Part shown: piece by piece, positions 47,614-57,646 of the stretch
Layout: each line of letters opens with the position of its first letter
How positions within the stretch are numbered: position 1 is the stretch's first letter
Source of the DNA: Allocoprobacillus halotolerans
GTDB lineage: Bacteria; Bacillota_I; Bacilli_A; Erysipelotrichales; Coprobacillaceae
Assembly (NCBI RefSeq): GCF_024399475.1
Contig: NZ_CP101620.1
Span: 2,089,608 to 2,153,607, forward strand
Direction of reading: 5' to 3'
Length of the DNA: 64,000 bases
Translations under genes and position numbers: made by a program
The notes under the pieces: model-generated
The model's database searches: none
Told to the model about the DNA's origin: nothing
What the model saw: the letters and a program-made list of their open reading frames with translations, nothing else

Positions 47614-48930
47614 ATGGATAGCGAAAGAAATGGAGGTAACGAAAATATGAAAACTGATAACACATTGCTTGAGGAAATGCTTAGTGATACTAATCTAGAA
47701 CTAGCATTTACACAAGTCAAACGAAACAAAGGTGCAAGTGGAGTAGATGGAATGGAAGTAGCTGAACTTAAAGACTATTTAGATAAACATCTAGAAGAAA
47801 TTAAGGACAGTATACGAAACAAGACATATAAGCCACAACCTGTGAGAAGAGTAGAAATACCCAAACCCGATGGCGGAATACGAAATCTAGGAGTGCCAAC
47901 AGTACTTGATAGATTTGTCCAACAAGCCATAGCCCAAGTGTTAATACCTATCTATGAACCAATATTCAGTGACAATAGTTTTGGATTTAGACCAAATAGA
48001 TGTTGCGAAATGGCAATCATCAAAGCATTGGAATATATGAATGAAGGCTATCAGTGGATAGTAGATATAGACCTAGAAAAGTTCTTTGATACAGTTAATC
48101 ATGATAAACTTATTTCACTTGTCATGAAAGATGTAAAGAGTGGAGAAATAGTATCCCTAATTAGGAAATATCTAGTAAGCGGGATTATGATTGATAATGA
48201 ATATAAAGAGTCAGTCGTAGGAACACCACAAGGTGGAAATCTAAGTCCGCTACTCAGTAACATAGTTCTCAATGAACTAGATAAGGAAATGGAAGCACGA
48301 GGACTAAGATTCACACGATATGCAGATGATTGTATTATATTAGTGGGTAGCAGTAAAGCCGCCGATAGAGTAATGGAAAACATTAGTAAATTCATAGAAA
48401 AGAAACTAGGACTTAAAGTAAATATGACTAAAAGTAAAGTTTCCAAACCTAATGATATTAAATATCTAGGATTTGGATTCTATTATGACTCTTTTTCATC
48501 TATGTGGAAAGCAAAACCACATGAGAAATCTATCGCAACACTGCAAACAAAACTAAGGAGACTAACAAATAGAAGTTGGTCAGTATCGTGGGAATATAGA
48601 ATACTTAAGATAAGACAACTTGTAAATGGGTGGATTAACTATTACCGTATTGGAAATTTTATAAAAGTCTGTAGAAAACTAGATGCACAAATAAGATTTA
48701 GGATACGTATGTACTTATGGAAGAAATGGAAAACCATAGGAAATAGAGAAAAGCAACTAAGAAAGTTAGGGGCATTACCATGGCAAGCTAAAACTTGGGC
48801 AAACAGTCGAAAATCATATGCAAGATGTGCAAGTACATTTCTTCAAACAAGAATAACTAATGATTTATTATATAGAAAAGGACTACCATCAATGGTAGCC
48901 CAATATCAGTTAAAACATATTTCAGTATAG
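47614..48930 (+). CDS. ltrA: Group II intron reverse transcriptase/maturase
   Basis: A 438-residue protein from ATG 47614 (GGTGAG upstream). The RT domain has FGFRPNR, IVDIDLEKFFDTVNHD, GTPQGGNLSPLLSN and the catalytic YADDC. The thumb/X maturase domain follows (VNGWINYYRIGNF). No HNH endonuclease domain is present, which fits class C elements. The protein appears intact. Confidence 0.95.
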   Translation: MDSERNGGNENMKTDNTLLEEMLSDTNLELAFTQVKRNKGASGVDGMEVAELKDYLDKHLEEIKDSIRNKTYKPQPVRRVEIPKPDGGIRNLGVPTVLDRFVQQAIAQVLIPIYEPIFSDNSFGFRPNRCCEMAIIKALEYMNEGYQWIVDIDLEKFFDTVNHDKLISLVMKDVKSGEIVSLIRKYLVSGIMIDNEYKESVVGTPQGGNLSPLLSNIVLNELDKEMEARGLRFTRYADDCIILVGSSKAADRVMENISKFIEKKLGLKVNMTKSKVSKPNDIKYLGFGFYYDSFSSMWKAKPHEKSIATLQTKLRRLTNRSWSVSWEYRILKIRQLVNGWINYYRIGNFIKVCRKLDAQIRFRIRMYLWKKWKTIGNREKQLRKLGALPWQAKTWANSRKSYARCASTFLQTRITNDLLYRKGLPSMVAQYQLKHISV

Positions 48931-48936
48931 ATTTAA

Positions 48937-48968
48937 ACCGCCGTATGCCGAACGGCACGTACGGTGGT
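48937..48968 (+). ncRNA. Group II intron domain V
   Basis: The hairpin ACCGCCGTA / TACGGTGGT encloses a second short stem (GCCG / CGGC), as in domain V. It is followed by GTGAGAGG and a domain VI hairpin (AAAATAAATA / TTATTTATTTT). Confidence 0.85.
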
Positions 48969-49008
48969 GTGAGAGGTCGAAAATAAATATAAAATTATTT
49001 ATTTTCTC

Positions 49009-49781
49009 CTACTCGATTTCATACCTATTGTAATATTCTAAAGCAATCATATTTGATAGTAACTGGAATAAGATGGTTGAGGAAGAATAGTTGTAATTTG
49101 TATCTAATATAATATTTTTATAAACAAATTTACTCTTTTTTAATTGATTCGTAGTTACAAAATATATTTTAGGATAATGGTTTTTATCTAGGATCCTGAT
49201 TCTTGGTAAGATGATATCAAAAAAGTATCCTCTAGCTGAAAAGATGATGATCAGATCATTTTCATTAGCATTAACGATCGTATCTTTGATTTGAACTGCA
49301 TCTGTTGTACAATAGACAAATTTACGTAAAGATGCGAGATCATCTTGAAGATTCATTAAGATATGTCCTGATTGCATCATACCTAAAAATGAAACTTTTT
49401 CATATCTATGAATGTCATGGACTAATTCTAGGATGATCTTTATATCAATATTTTGATTAAATTGATTGATTTTATCTGTAACACTTTTAACATAGTCACG
49501 AAGATCATGACTATTTTGATGTTGATAGTGAAATTTATGTTCTGTTAATGAAACATAACTCTTTATTAAAATTTGTAAATCTAAAAAATCTTGTAAACCA
49601 ATACATCTACAAAAACGACTTACTGATGCTTTGGATACATTACATGCTTTTGCAATTGAAGTCACAGAAAAGTTTTCACGTGACCCTAGATGGTTAAGAA
49701 TGTAATGAGCAATAATATAATTAGTACTTCCTTTTTTTCTTTGTCTATAACCGCAAATAACAGCATTAATATATATCCCAT
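49009..49781 (-). CDS. RpiR-family regulator next to the beta-glucoside locus (one frameshift)
   Basis: ATG 49781 follows AGAGAGGAAC; one G appears missing right after the start (ATGGGG expected), giving MGIYINAVICGYRQRKKGSTNYIIAHYILNHLG and then the helix-turn-helix VTSIAKACNVSKASVSRFCRC. The SIS-like domain (VSFLGMMQSGHILMN) follows. The last codons lie in the group II intron's 3' end: YYNRYEIE-stop, where the uninterrupted gene would read YYNRYEKEK-stop. It is divergent from the 6-phospho-beta-glucosidase gene and likely controls it. Confidence 0.82.
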
Positions 49782-49942
49782 TGTTGTTCCTCTCTTATTA
49801 TAAATTGATTCCTATATTATATTATAGCGTCTTATTATTTTTTGTATCAATGTTTCATAAATTGAAACGATAACACTACTTATGAAATAAACAAATATAT
49901 TCAATAGAATCATTTATAATGGGGGTCAGAAAGGAGGAACTT

Positions 49943-51393
<1,451 letters not shown>

Positions 51394-51402
51394 AAGGGAA
51401 AT

Positions 51403-52689
51403 ATGAGAATGGAAAAATTTACAGAAATTTTTACAAAAATAGCTGCTAAGATTTCTACTAATAAATATTTAGTTGCTATTAGAGATGGTTTGATGGCTTT
51501 AATGCCTATGTTGATCGTTGGTTCTATTGGAACATTACTTGGTTCGGTTGTTTTTTCAACAAATGGTCTAGCTCAAATCAAGGGGTTAGAATTTTTACAA
51601 AATTATTCACAGGTTTTCTTGAAACTAGCAAATAGTACAACTGATATTTTAGCTTTACTTGCAGCTTTTTCTATAGGTAGAGCTTATGCAAAGAACTTTA
51701 AATCTGAAGGATTTTTAGAAGGGGTTCTTGCGGTTGTATGTTTCTTGATCGTTTCACCAAATACATTAAATGTTGTTGTCGATGATAAGAGTCAAGTTGT
51801 TGCTGGAGTTTTATCAACGAATGTTATTAATTCTAGAGGATTGTTTGTAGCAATGATCGCAAGTGTTGCCTGCGTAGCAGCTTATAGTCATCTTGTGAAA
51901 ATTGATAAATTAAAAATCAAATTACCTGATAGTGTTCCACCAAACGTAGCAGGAGCATTTACAGTTATTATTCCTACTTCAATCGTATGTATCGCAACAA
52001 CTTTATTTGCAGCTATTTTTGAAGGATTAGTAGGTTCTAATATGGCTGATTTTATTTATAGTGTATTACAAGCTCCTATTCAAGCAGCTTTCCAACATCC
52101 ACTTGGAATTTTGATCGTAGTATTCTTTGCAGGATTATTCTGGTTCTTAGGTGTTCATGGTTCTTCATTAGCAATGACGATCGTTGGTCCTATTATGTAC
52201 GCTTCTTTACAAGTCAATATGAGTGCATTTGCGAATGGTCAACCAGTTACTGAGATTGTTACTTACCCATTCTGGAATTTATTTGCAACAATGGGTGGAT
52301 TTGGATGTACTTTGGGATTGATTGCAGCAATCTTTATTGTTGGTAAAAAAGAAGAAGATAAAGCTATTGCTAAGTTATCATTGCCTGCAGGTATTTTTGG
52401 AATCAATGAACCTATGATTTTTGGATTGCCAATTGTTATGAACCCTATTATTGCAATACCATTTATCTTAACACCAATTGTAACATGTATTATTGGATAC
52501 TTAGCAATGTATTTAGGAATATGTTCTAAGTTTGTATCAGCAGTTCCATGGGTCGTACCTCCTTGTCTTAATGGTTTTATAGCAACCGGTGGAGATATAA
52601 GGATGGCTCTTGTTCAAGCAGTTTGTTTAGTTGTATCAACATTGATTTATATCCCATTTGTAAAAATTAGAAATAATGTTGATAAGTAG
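51403..52689 (+). CDS. PTS lichenan/cellobiose-type IIC permease
   Basis: A 428-residue membrane protein of the lactose/cellobiose IIC family. Start at ATG 51403 or 51409, after AGAAGGG. Motifs include LMPMLIVGSIGTLLGS, the substrate loop FLGVHGSSLAM and GINEPMIFGLPIVMNP with the phosphorylation-transfer region. The IIB fragment at 56624 is of the same family; no IIA gene is seen. It begins 9 bases after the glucosidase. Confidence 0.92.
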   Translation: MRMEKFTEIFTKIAAKISTNKYLVAIRDGLMALMPMLIVGSIGTLLGSVVFSTNGLAQIKGLEFLQNYSQVFLKLANSTTDILALLAAFSIGRAYAKNFKSEGFLEGVLAVVCFLIVSPNTLNVVVDDKSQVVAGVLSTNVINSRGLFVAMIASVACVAAYSHLVKIDKLKIKLPDSVPPNVAGAFTVIIPTSIVCIATTLFAAIFEGLVGSNMADFIYSVLQAPIQAAFQHPLGILIVVFFAGLFWFLGVHGSSLAMTIVGPIMYASLQVNMSAFANGQPVTEIVTYPFWNLFATMGGFGCTLGLIAAIFIVGKKEEDKAIAKLSLPAGIFGINEPMIFGLPIVMNPIIAIPFILTPIVTCIIGYLAMYLGICSKFVSAVPWVVPPCLNGFIATGGDIRMALVQAVCLVVSTLIYIPFVKIRNNVDK

Positions 52690-52714
52690 AGGATGAGAAT
52701 TCATCCTTTTTTTG
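52690..52714 (+). terminator. Terminator after PTS IIC
   Basis: GGATGA / TCATCC stem followed by T7. Confidence 0.88.
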
Positions 52715-52758
52715 CATATATGTTCACTTAAAGCTGAAATAAAGTATAATAGATATAT

Positions 52759-52771
52759 ACTCCATAGGGGT
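52759..52771 (+). promoter_or_regulatory. Candidate copper-type operator upstream of the copA remnant
   Basis: ACTCC-ATA-GGGGT is a near-palindrome like the operators of copper exporters in Bacillota. TATAAT lies just upstream at 52744-52749. The regulator itself is not in the window. Confidence 0.4.
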
Positions 52772-52784
52772 GGGAAGTGTATAT

Positions 52785-52921
52785 GTGAAAAAGAAATTTG
52801 ATGTTATTGGCATGACTTGTAGTGCTCATGTTGATAAAGCAGTGAGAGGATTAGATGGAGTTCTTATTAGGAAACTAACATACATAATGATAGGAATTAG
52901 TGGATTGCTTAATCTTATTTA
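52785..52921 (+). pseudogene. Remnant of copper-transporting ATPase (heavy-metal-binding N-terminus)
   Basis: GTG 52785 begins MKKKFDVIGMTCSAHVDKAVRGLDGV, the heavy-metal-associated domain of CopA-type ATPases. It then jumps to LIRKLTYIMIGISGLLNLI and stops, so almost the whole ATPase is gone. The metal motif reads GMTCSAHV instead of the usual GMTCSACSAHV, which matches loss of one copy of a 9-base repeat (TGTAGTGCT). A hairpin terminator follows at 52925-52966, and 52967-53189 is AT-rich with no gene. Confidence 0.7.
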
Positions 52922-52924
52922 AAT

Positions 52925-52966
52925 GAAAAGACATCTTTCTTATTATATAAGAAATGATGTTTTTTC
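52925..52966 (+). terminator. Hairpin after the copA remnant
   Basis: GACATCTTTCTT / AAGAAATGATGT imperfect stem followed by T6. Confidence 0.65.
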
Positions 52967-54038
52967 ATTATTATGTTTGAGACTACTATAGTAATGATTA
53001 AAATATGATGAATAAGTATGGATGATTTCATATATCTATATATTGTTGATTTTTAAATATTATAGAAATTGTAAATGTTATTTTGAAATTAATGCTATTA
53101 ATATATATTTTTTGTAAATAGCATAATAGATTGTTGGGATAATATTTAACTTTTAAATAAACATGATAGACTTTACTTAAATTATAAGGGGTAGAGTAAA
53201 AAATCTATGAAAGTTTTACTCTTTGCAACTTTACAAAGTGTACGATGACTCTGGCAGGATGCATTTATTTGAAAATCTTTCTTTGTCTTTTTCCAAAATT
53301 TACGGACTGCCATCTTTCCAATAAAAAAGCCCATTTTTGGGCGCAATGAGGGTATCGTTTCTCACGTCATTTTTTTAAAAATGGTGAACTTTCTATGCTG
53401 CGTGATATTGTGAGCTGTACTCGATAAGTTGCAGCCATCTGTCAGGCATAAGCATATCCTTTTTGAACAGACCGTCATCAACAGGCGTCTTATAGTTCAG
53501 TGCTGAATGCCTTCTTAAGAAATTGAAGAAGCATACAAACAGGACCATATAACTATTTGCACATTCAAGCCTGTCATAGCCATTTGTTCCCTGATAGTTT
53601 TGCTTGTATGTCCTGTTGAGGCGCTCCTCAATCTGCTTGAAAGGTCTGTATTTCTGTGATTCCTCATCAAGATTCTTTACACCGATGACCTGATGCAGGT
53701 CAAACTTGATTCCATTGATTTCAAAGAAAACCTGTGCTGCATTATAGATTGGATTCCCATCTGTTATAAGAGTCATGTCATCTGGGATTTCACTGTAATG
53801 ACTTAGACACTCATAAATAGATGTACAGGCACATTTTGTATCTCTTACGGGATAAATTGTGTAAGAAGTGATGATCTTTGTCTTGGGATCAGACCAGAAG
53901 AACACGTAATGATTCTTGCCTCTTATCTTAATATAGGTTTCATCGCCGGACAATATGGAGCCAAGCCTGTATGGATACCTGTCAACAAGAGGCTTGACCA
54001 GACGTGATACATGGTACTATGTCAAGATTTCGGACAAC

Positions 54039-54960
54039 TTAAATTGCAGAATTTGTAATAAAAGTTGTTTGATTTTTGTTAGTCACTGCTAACATATAGT
54101 TTTTCTCGTATTCGTTGGGTGACTGATACCCACAATGTGAATGAATCCTTATTGTATTGTAGAATCCCTCTATGTATTCAAATACAAGTTGATATGCTTC
54201 TTCATAATTCATTATCTTATAAAAATTCAACCACTCCCTTTTGATTAATGCATGAAATGATTCTATACAGGCATTATCCCATGGTGTTCCTTTTCTTGAG
54301 TAACTTGTTACAAATCCTTCTGTCATCTCCTGATATTTAGTTGATGTGAACTGCACGCCCCTGTCACTTTGCACCACTAATGGTTTTTCTACCTTCCTTC
54401 TTTCCTTTGCCTTTTCAATACTTTTTAGAACTTCATCTGTTTCCATCGTTTTTGTCAGCACCCATGATATGATTTTTCTTGAGTATAGGTCCATGACGCT
54501 TGTCAAATAGACAAAGCCTTCATCAACTGTTCTTATATAAGTTATATCTGTACACCAGGCACAATCAGGTCTTGATGGATTAAAATGTCTATTGAGCAGA
54601 TTTTTAAGCCTTGAAGAGAAATCCTCACTTATTGTTGTTTGAACGTATGGCTTTACATATCTAGCCTTCCAGCTGTTTTCTCTCATGATGGAATAAATGT
54701 ATCTTTGACTGACTTTTTCACCATTTTGATTGAGCATCTCTGTTATTTTTGGTGAGCCATATATTTCATGAGAATTTCTATAAATTTCCTCAACTTTCTT
54801 TGTAATTTTTCTCTTCTTTGTTTTGTATAGCTTGGCTTTCTATTAATGTAATCATAATAACCTGATTTGCTGACATCTAACTGTTTTAGCACACTGGAAA
54901 TCGAAATTGTTGAATCTTTCTTTTTTGATTCTTTAACACTTTCGTAGATGTCCTTTTGGT
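54039..54960 (-). CDS. IS3-family OrfB transposase (one frameshift)
   Basis: An rve-type DDE integrase: D in WCTDITYI, D in VQSDRGVQFTS and E in NACIESFHALIKRE, with the IS150-like HTH_21 region before it (VLKQLDVSKSGYYDYINRK). A missing A near 54806 (A5 for A6) breaks the frame. Its beginning overlaps the end of orfA in the -1 frame at GGGAAAATAAA, so an OrfAB fusion by ribosomal frameshifting is likely, as in other IS3 elements. Confidence 0.88.
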
Positions 54961-55251
54961 TTATTTTCCCAGTATGCCAATAGCCTTTTTTAGGATTTCT
55001 AATGCATCCTTTGTATCTTTAAGTTCTTTTCTTAATTTGGCTATTTCCTTAGCTTCATCACTTGAATAATTTCCACTTCCTCTTATAATCACTTCATCAT
55101 TATTTTTCTTGTAACTTTTCATCCATCCACCAATCGTCGTATCATGAATTCCAAATCTTTTTGATACACTTACATATGATTCATCTGGATGATCTAAACA
55201 GTACTGAATCACTCCTTCTCTAAAATCTTTATCATAAGTATGTTTTGCCAT
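54961..55251 (-). CDS. IS3-family OrfA, helix-turn-helix protein
   Basis: A 96-residue protein with a transposase_8-type helix-turn-helix (ESYVSVSKRFGIHDTTIGGWMKSY) followed by a leucine-zipper coiled coil (AKLRKELKDTKDALEILKKA). ATG 55251 follows AGAGGAAG. It ends in LGK at the probable frameshift site into orfB. Confidence 0.9.
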   Translation of the reverse strand: MAKHTYDKDFREGVIQYCLDHPDESYVSVSKRFGIHDTTIGGWMKSYKKNNDEVIIRGSGNYSSDEAKEIAKLRKELKDTKDALEILKKAIGILGK

Positions 55252-56506
55252 ATGTTTCTTCCTCTCATTCTGTTTGTTTTATAATTCATATGACATTGTA
55301 CCATCAATGATTTTCTCTGTCATTTACCTTGTACAGTTTTTATTCTACCATCAACAGTTGTCGCATAGTTGATGACTGTCTGGTGTGATATTTTAAAGCC
55401 ATGGACTTCCCTGATGATCAGTGCAGTCTTTCTTGAAGAAAGACCATAGTTGACGTAATAGGTCAATGCCAATCCAAGGATTCTGTGATCAAAATGAATT
55501 CTTGAAAGATTGATAGGAGTTGTGATGTTTTCTTCAGCCTTTTTAAGATTGTCAAGATTGAACTTGAAGTCACGATAGTGATAGCGAAGCCTGTACTGAT
55601 TGCTTGAAGTCAGAAGGTGTTCTCCCTTTCCTTCATCGACAAGCTTTTTGTTTTTGATGTAATAGGGGCATTTCATGCTTGGGCATACAAAAACAAGATA
55701 TCCCTGGCGGTCGTGCTTCATATCAAGCTTTTTGCCACAATGAGGACAGAAGATGCCCGTTTCACCGGAAAGAGAGATCTTCAGGGAAAATGTCTGGCAG
55801 CATACCTTGCACATGAATTGACCGCGACCATTGTTGTCATAGATATATTCATGAGGAGCACCACAAAAAGGGCAGACACCCTTAAAGTCAAAATTATTGT
55901 TTCTTCTGTTGACAGGCTTGATAGGACGACCATCCTTTAATGCATTTCTAAGAATATCTTCAAAACTCAGCTGAACAGGTGCTTCCTTTTTGAAGACAGG
56001 AGGCTCGTCAATTTTAAAGTCGGCATAAGGAATGGTATGATCATTCTTATTGGATTTCTTTAATTTCTTAAACTCTTTTTTAAGAGTGGGATTGATGTAT
56101 TTATCAAAGAAATCAATCATCCAGTCGAGATGGATTGTCACCTGCTCAAGGTGATAAATAAAATCAGAGGAATTAAGATGATACTCAACAGAATGAGGGA
56201 TAGACTTTATCAACTGAAAGAAATCAATATATTTGGAAAACTTAAAGTTAGATTTAGAAAAAGAATTTAAATTATTTAAGATATGTGTTATAGTATTCAT
56301 GTGAAATATCCTTTCGTTAGATTTTGTGTAAAGAATACTATAACATGGATATTTCACTTTTTTAATACAAATTTTAGAGAAATAGTAAAAAAATAAGAAT
56401 ACAAATTATTATTAAAATAGAACAAATAAAACAAATCAAGAGTAGTGCATTTGTGTTGTCATATAGCAACTTTTGACACTACCTTATAAGGAAAGGGGAG
56501 ATAGTT

Positions 56507-56629
56507 ATGGAACTAAGAAAAGATTTTTTGGGGGTGGCGCTACGGCTGCTAACCAATATGAAGGCGGATATTTAGAAGGTGGTAAAGGTTTAAGTATTGC
56601 TGATGTAGAAAGAGGAGCAAGACATGGCA
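56507..56629 (+). pseudogene. N-terminal fragment of a second 6-phospho-beta-glucosidase
   Basis: ATG 56507 after AAAGGGGAG. Reading MELRKDFL, then with one T restored near 56527, WGGATAANQYEGGYLEGGKGLSIADVERGARHGI, the hallmark GH1 N-terminus. The similarity ends after about 42 residues, where the sequence turns into the start of a PTS IIB gene. About 440 residues are deleted, so it is non-functional. Confidence 0.8.
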
Positions 56630-56920
56630 TCAAATACTCTAAAAATATTATTATGTTGTACGTCAGGATTAACAACTTCTTATTTTGCATATTTAATGCA
56701 GGAAGCATTAAATCAAACTCATCATTGTGTAGATGTTGATGCTATTAATTATTTAGAATTGGATGCTATTCAAAATCAATATGACTGTATATTATTAGCA
56801 CCTCAAATTGATTATCATTATTGAGAATTAAGACAAAAATATGGTGAGAAGGTCATGATGATTGATACGATTGATTTTGCAAGCGGAAATGTAAATAGAC
56901 TATTAAAACAATTGATTTAA
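56624..56920 (+). pseudogene. PTS lactose/cellobiose-type IIB subunit with internal stop
   Basis: ATG 56624 (MASNTLKILLCCTSGLTTSYFAYLMQEAL) carries the phospho-cysteine P-loop of cellobiose IIB proteins (LLCCTSGLTTS). The frame meets a TGA at 56822-56824, after PQIDYHY, and then continues in the same frame as ELRQKYGEKVMMIDTIDFASGNVNRLLKQLI to 56920. The intact length (about 98 residues) is normal for IIB. The stop is a substitution rather than an indel. Its ribosome site AGGAG lies inside the glucosidase fragment. Confidence 0.75.
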
Positions 56921-57138
56921 TATTTAAAAGATGAAATTTAAAATTTATCTTTAAGCATGATATTATCAGTAATCTGAAATTCGTCAATTAAAGAATTCAT
57001 TTATTTAATAATGATTTATCTTTATTAGTGATGATAATGGATTGCTTTTTTAGTTGTAGTTGTGTCTTCAATATCATCAAATGTAAATAAAAAATATTAT
57101 CTAATAAAACGTCTGAATTTTTAACTAATGTTATCTGA

Positions 57139-57261
57139 TTTACTATATTGTGTATTTTATTTGCGATACTTGTATTACTTCACATAGAGGTATCCATAAC
57201 ATATATTGTTTTAGCTAGTTTATTTTTATGTGAATTTGTTTATATTTTGAAAAAACAATAG
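57139..57261 (+). pseudogene. Fragment of a membrane protein C-terminus
   Basis: A short open stretch (FTILCILFAILVLLHIEVSITY...FVYILKKQ) encodes two hydrophobic helices and a basic tail but has no start codon or ribosome site. It is probably the tail of a lost membrane-protein gene. Otherwise 56921-57410 is AT-rich with nothing I can identify. Confidence 0.3.
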
Positions 57262-57410
57262 AATATTTTAAATATTAGTCATTTTTCTTTCTTTGTTAGA
57301 TATGACTTTTGAAATTTGTTTAGGTACATAATTGTTATATAGACGTCAATCATATAAATGAAGTTTGTATATAACTTCTTCTCGTATAATATGTATAGAA
57401 GTTTGAATTA

Positions 57411-57463
57411 AGGATTTCTCTTTTTAAACAACTGAGATATCTCAGTTGTTTAAAAAATCCTTG
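57411..57463. repeat. Large palindrome upstream of the IS110-family element
   Basis: 57421-57456 is a perfect 36-base palindrome (two 18-base arms meeting at GAT|ATC), extended outward by AAGGATT (57411-) and AATCCTT (-57463). It can act as a bidirectional terminator or as a cruciform. No gene ends directly at it. Confidence 0.75.
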
Positions 57464-57646
57464 CTTCTACACTCTCTTTTAAGATAATAGTTTCGTTTTG
57501 AATCAAGGTTTTATTCTTTTCTCCTGCGGCCATCTTGTTATGTTCCACTTCTAAAAGACTTAATCCTCTGTTCAAGGCGTACTTTATACCCGAATGAGTT
57601 TGTTGCAGCAGTGTATTCTCACTTGTCTCCGCATTTACGAGGTTGC

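Larger units (their letters stand above)
47128..49017 (+). mobile_element. Group II intron, class C-like (about 1.9 kb)
   Basis: The 5' end is placed at GTATGCC (47128) directly behind a terminator hairpin, the typical target of class C introns. The 5' 480 bases hold the non-coding ribozyme domains (for example GGTGGTGAAAGTCCACTGTG at 47152-47171). The reverse transcriptase lies at 47614-48930, domain V at 48937-48968, and the 3' end is near CTCCTACTCGAT (49017). The exact 3' border is uncertain by a few bases. Confidence 0.88.
54012..55353 (-). mobile_element. IS3-family insertion sequence with 3-bp target duplication
   Basis: Comparison with intact copy 1 gives both junctions exactly: ACA at 54009-54011 and at 55354-55356 flank the element. 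It carries orfA and orfB. One end reads TGGTACTATGTCA (54012-54024); a matching inverted repeat (TGGTACAATGTCA) lies at 55291-55303, 50 bases inside the other junction, and TACCATCA recurs at the junction itself. The 50-base extension is unexplained. Confidence 0.88.
53393..56300 (-). pseudogene. Transposase of insertion sequence A, split by IS3 insertion
   Basis: The N-terminal part (56300 down to 55354) and C-terminal part (54011 down to 53393) match copy 1 almost exactly. Only a few residues differ, for example KYINPTL for KHINPSL and KHDRQG for KNDRQG. The break falls after the residues INYATTV, before the DDE domain. The upstream piece reads into the IS3 end (VDGRIKTVQGK) and stops, so this copy cannot make transposase. 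Confidence 0.93.
53190..56483 (-). mobile_element. Insertion sequence A, copy 2, interrupted by an IS3-family element
   Basis: It has the same ends as copy 1 (GGTAGAG at 53190, CTACC at 56479-56483), in the opposite orientation, and its own 8-bp duplication TTATAAGG (53182-53189 and 56484-56491). Without the inner insertion it would be about 1950 bp. The inner element occupies 54012-55353. Removing both elements rejoins the copA-side DNA to the beta-glucosidase remnant. Confidence 0.93.

Noticed and set aside
56822-56824. TGA read as tryptophan (alternative genetic code)
   Set aside because: TGA serves as a normal stop elsewhere (for example tmcAL), tryptophan is coded by TGG throughout, and only tRNA-Trp with anticodon CCA is seen. 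The stop in the IIB gene is taken as a mutation.
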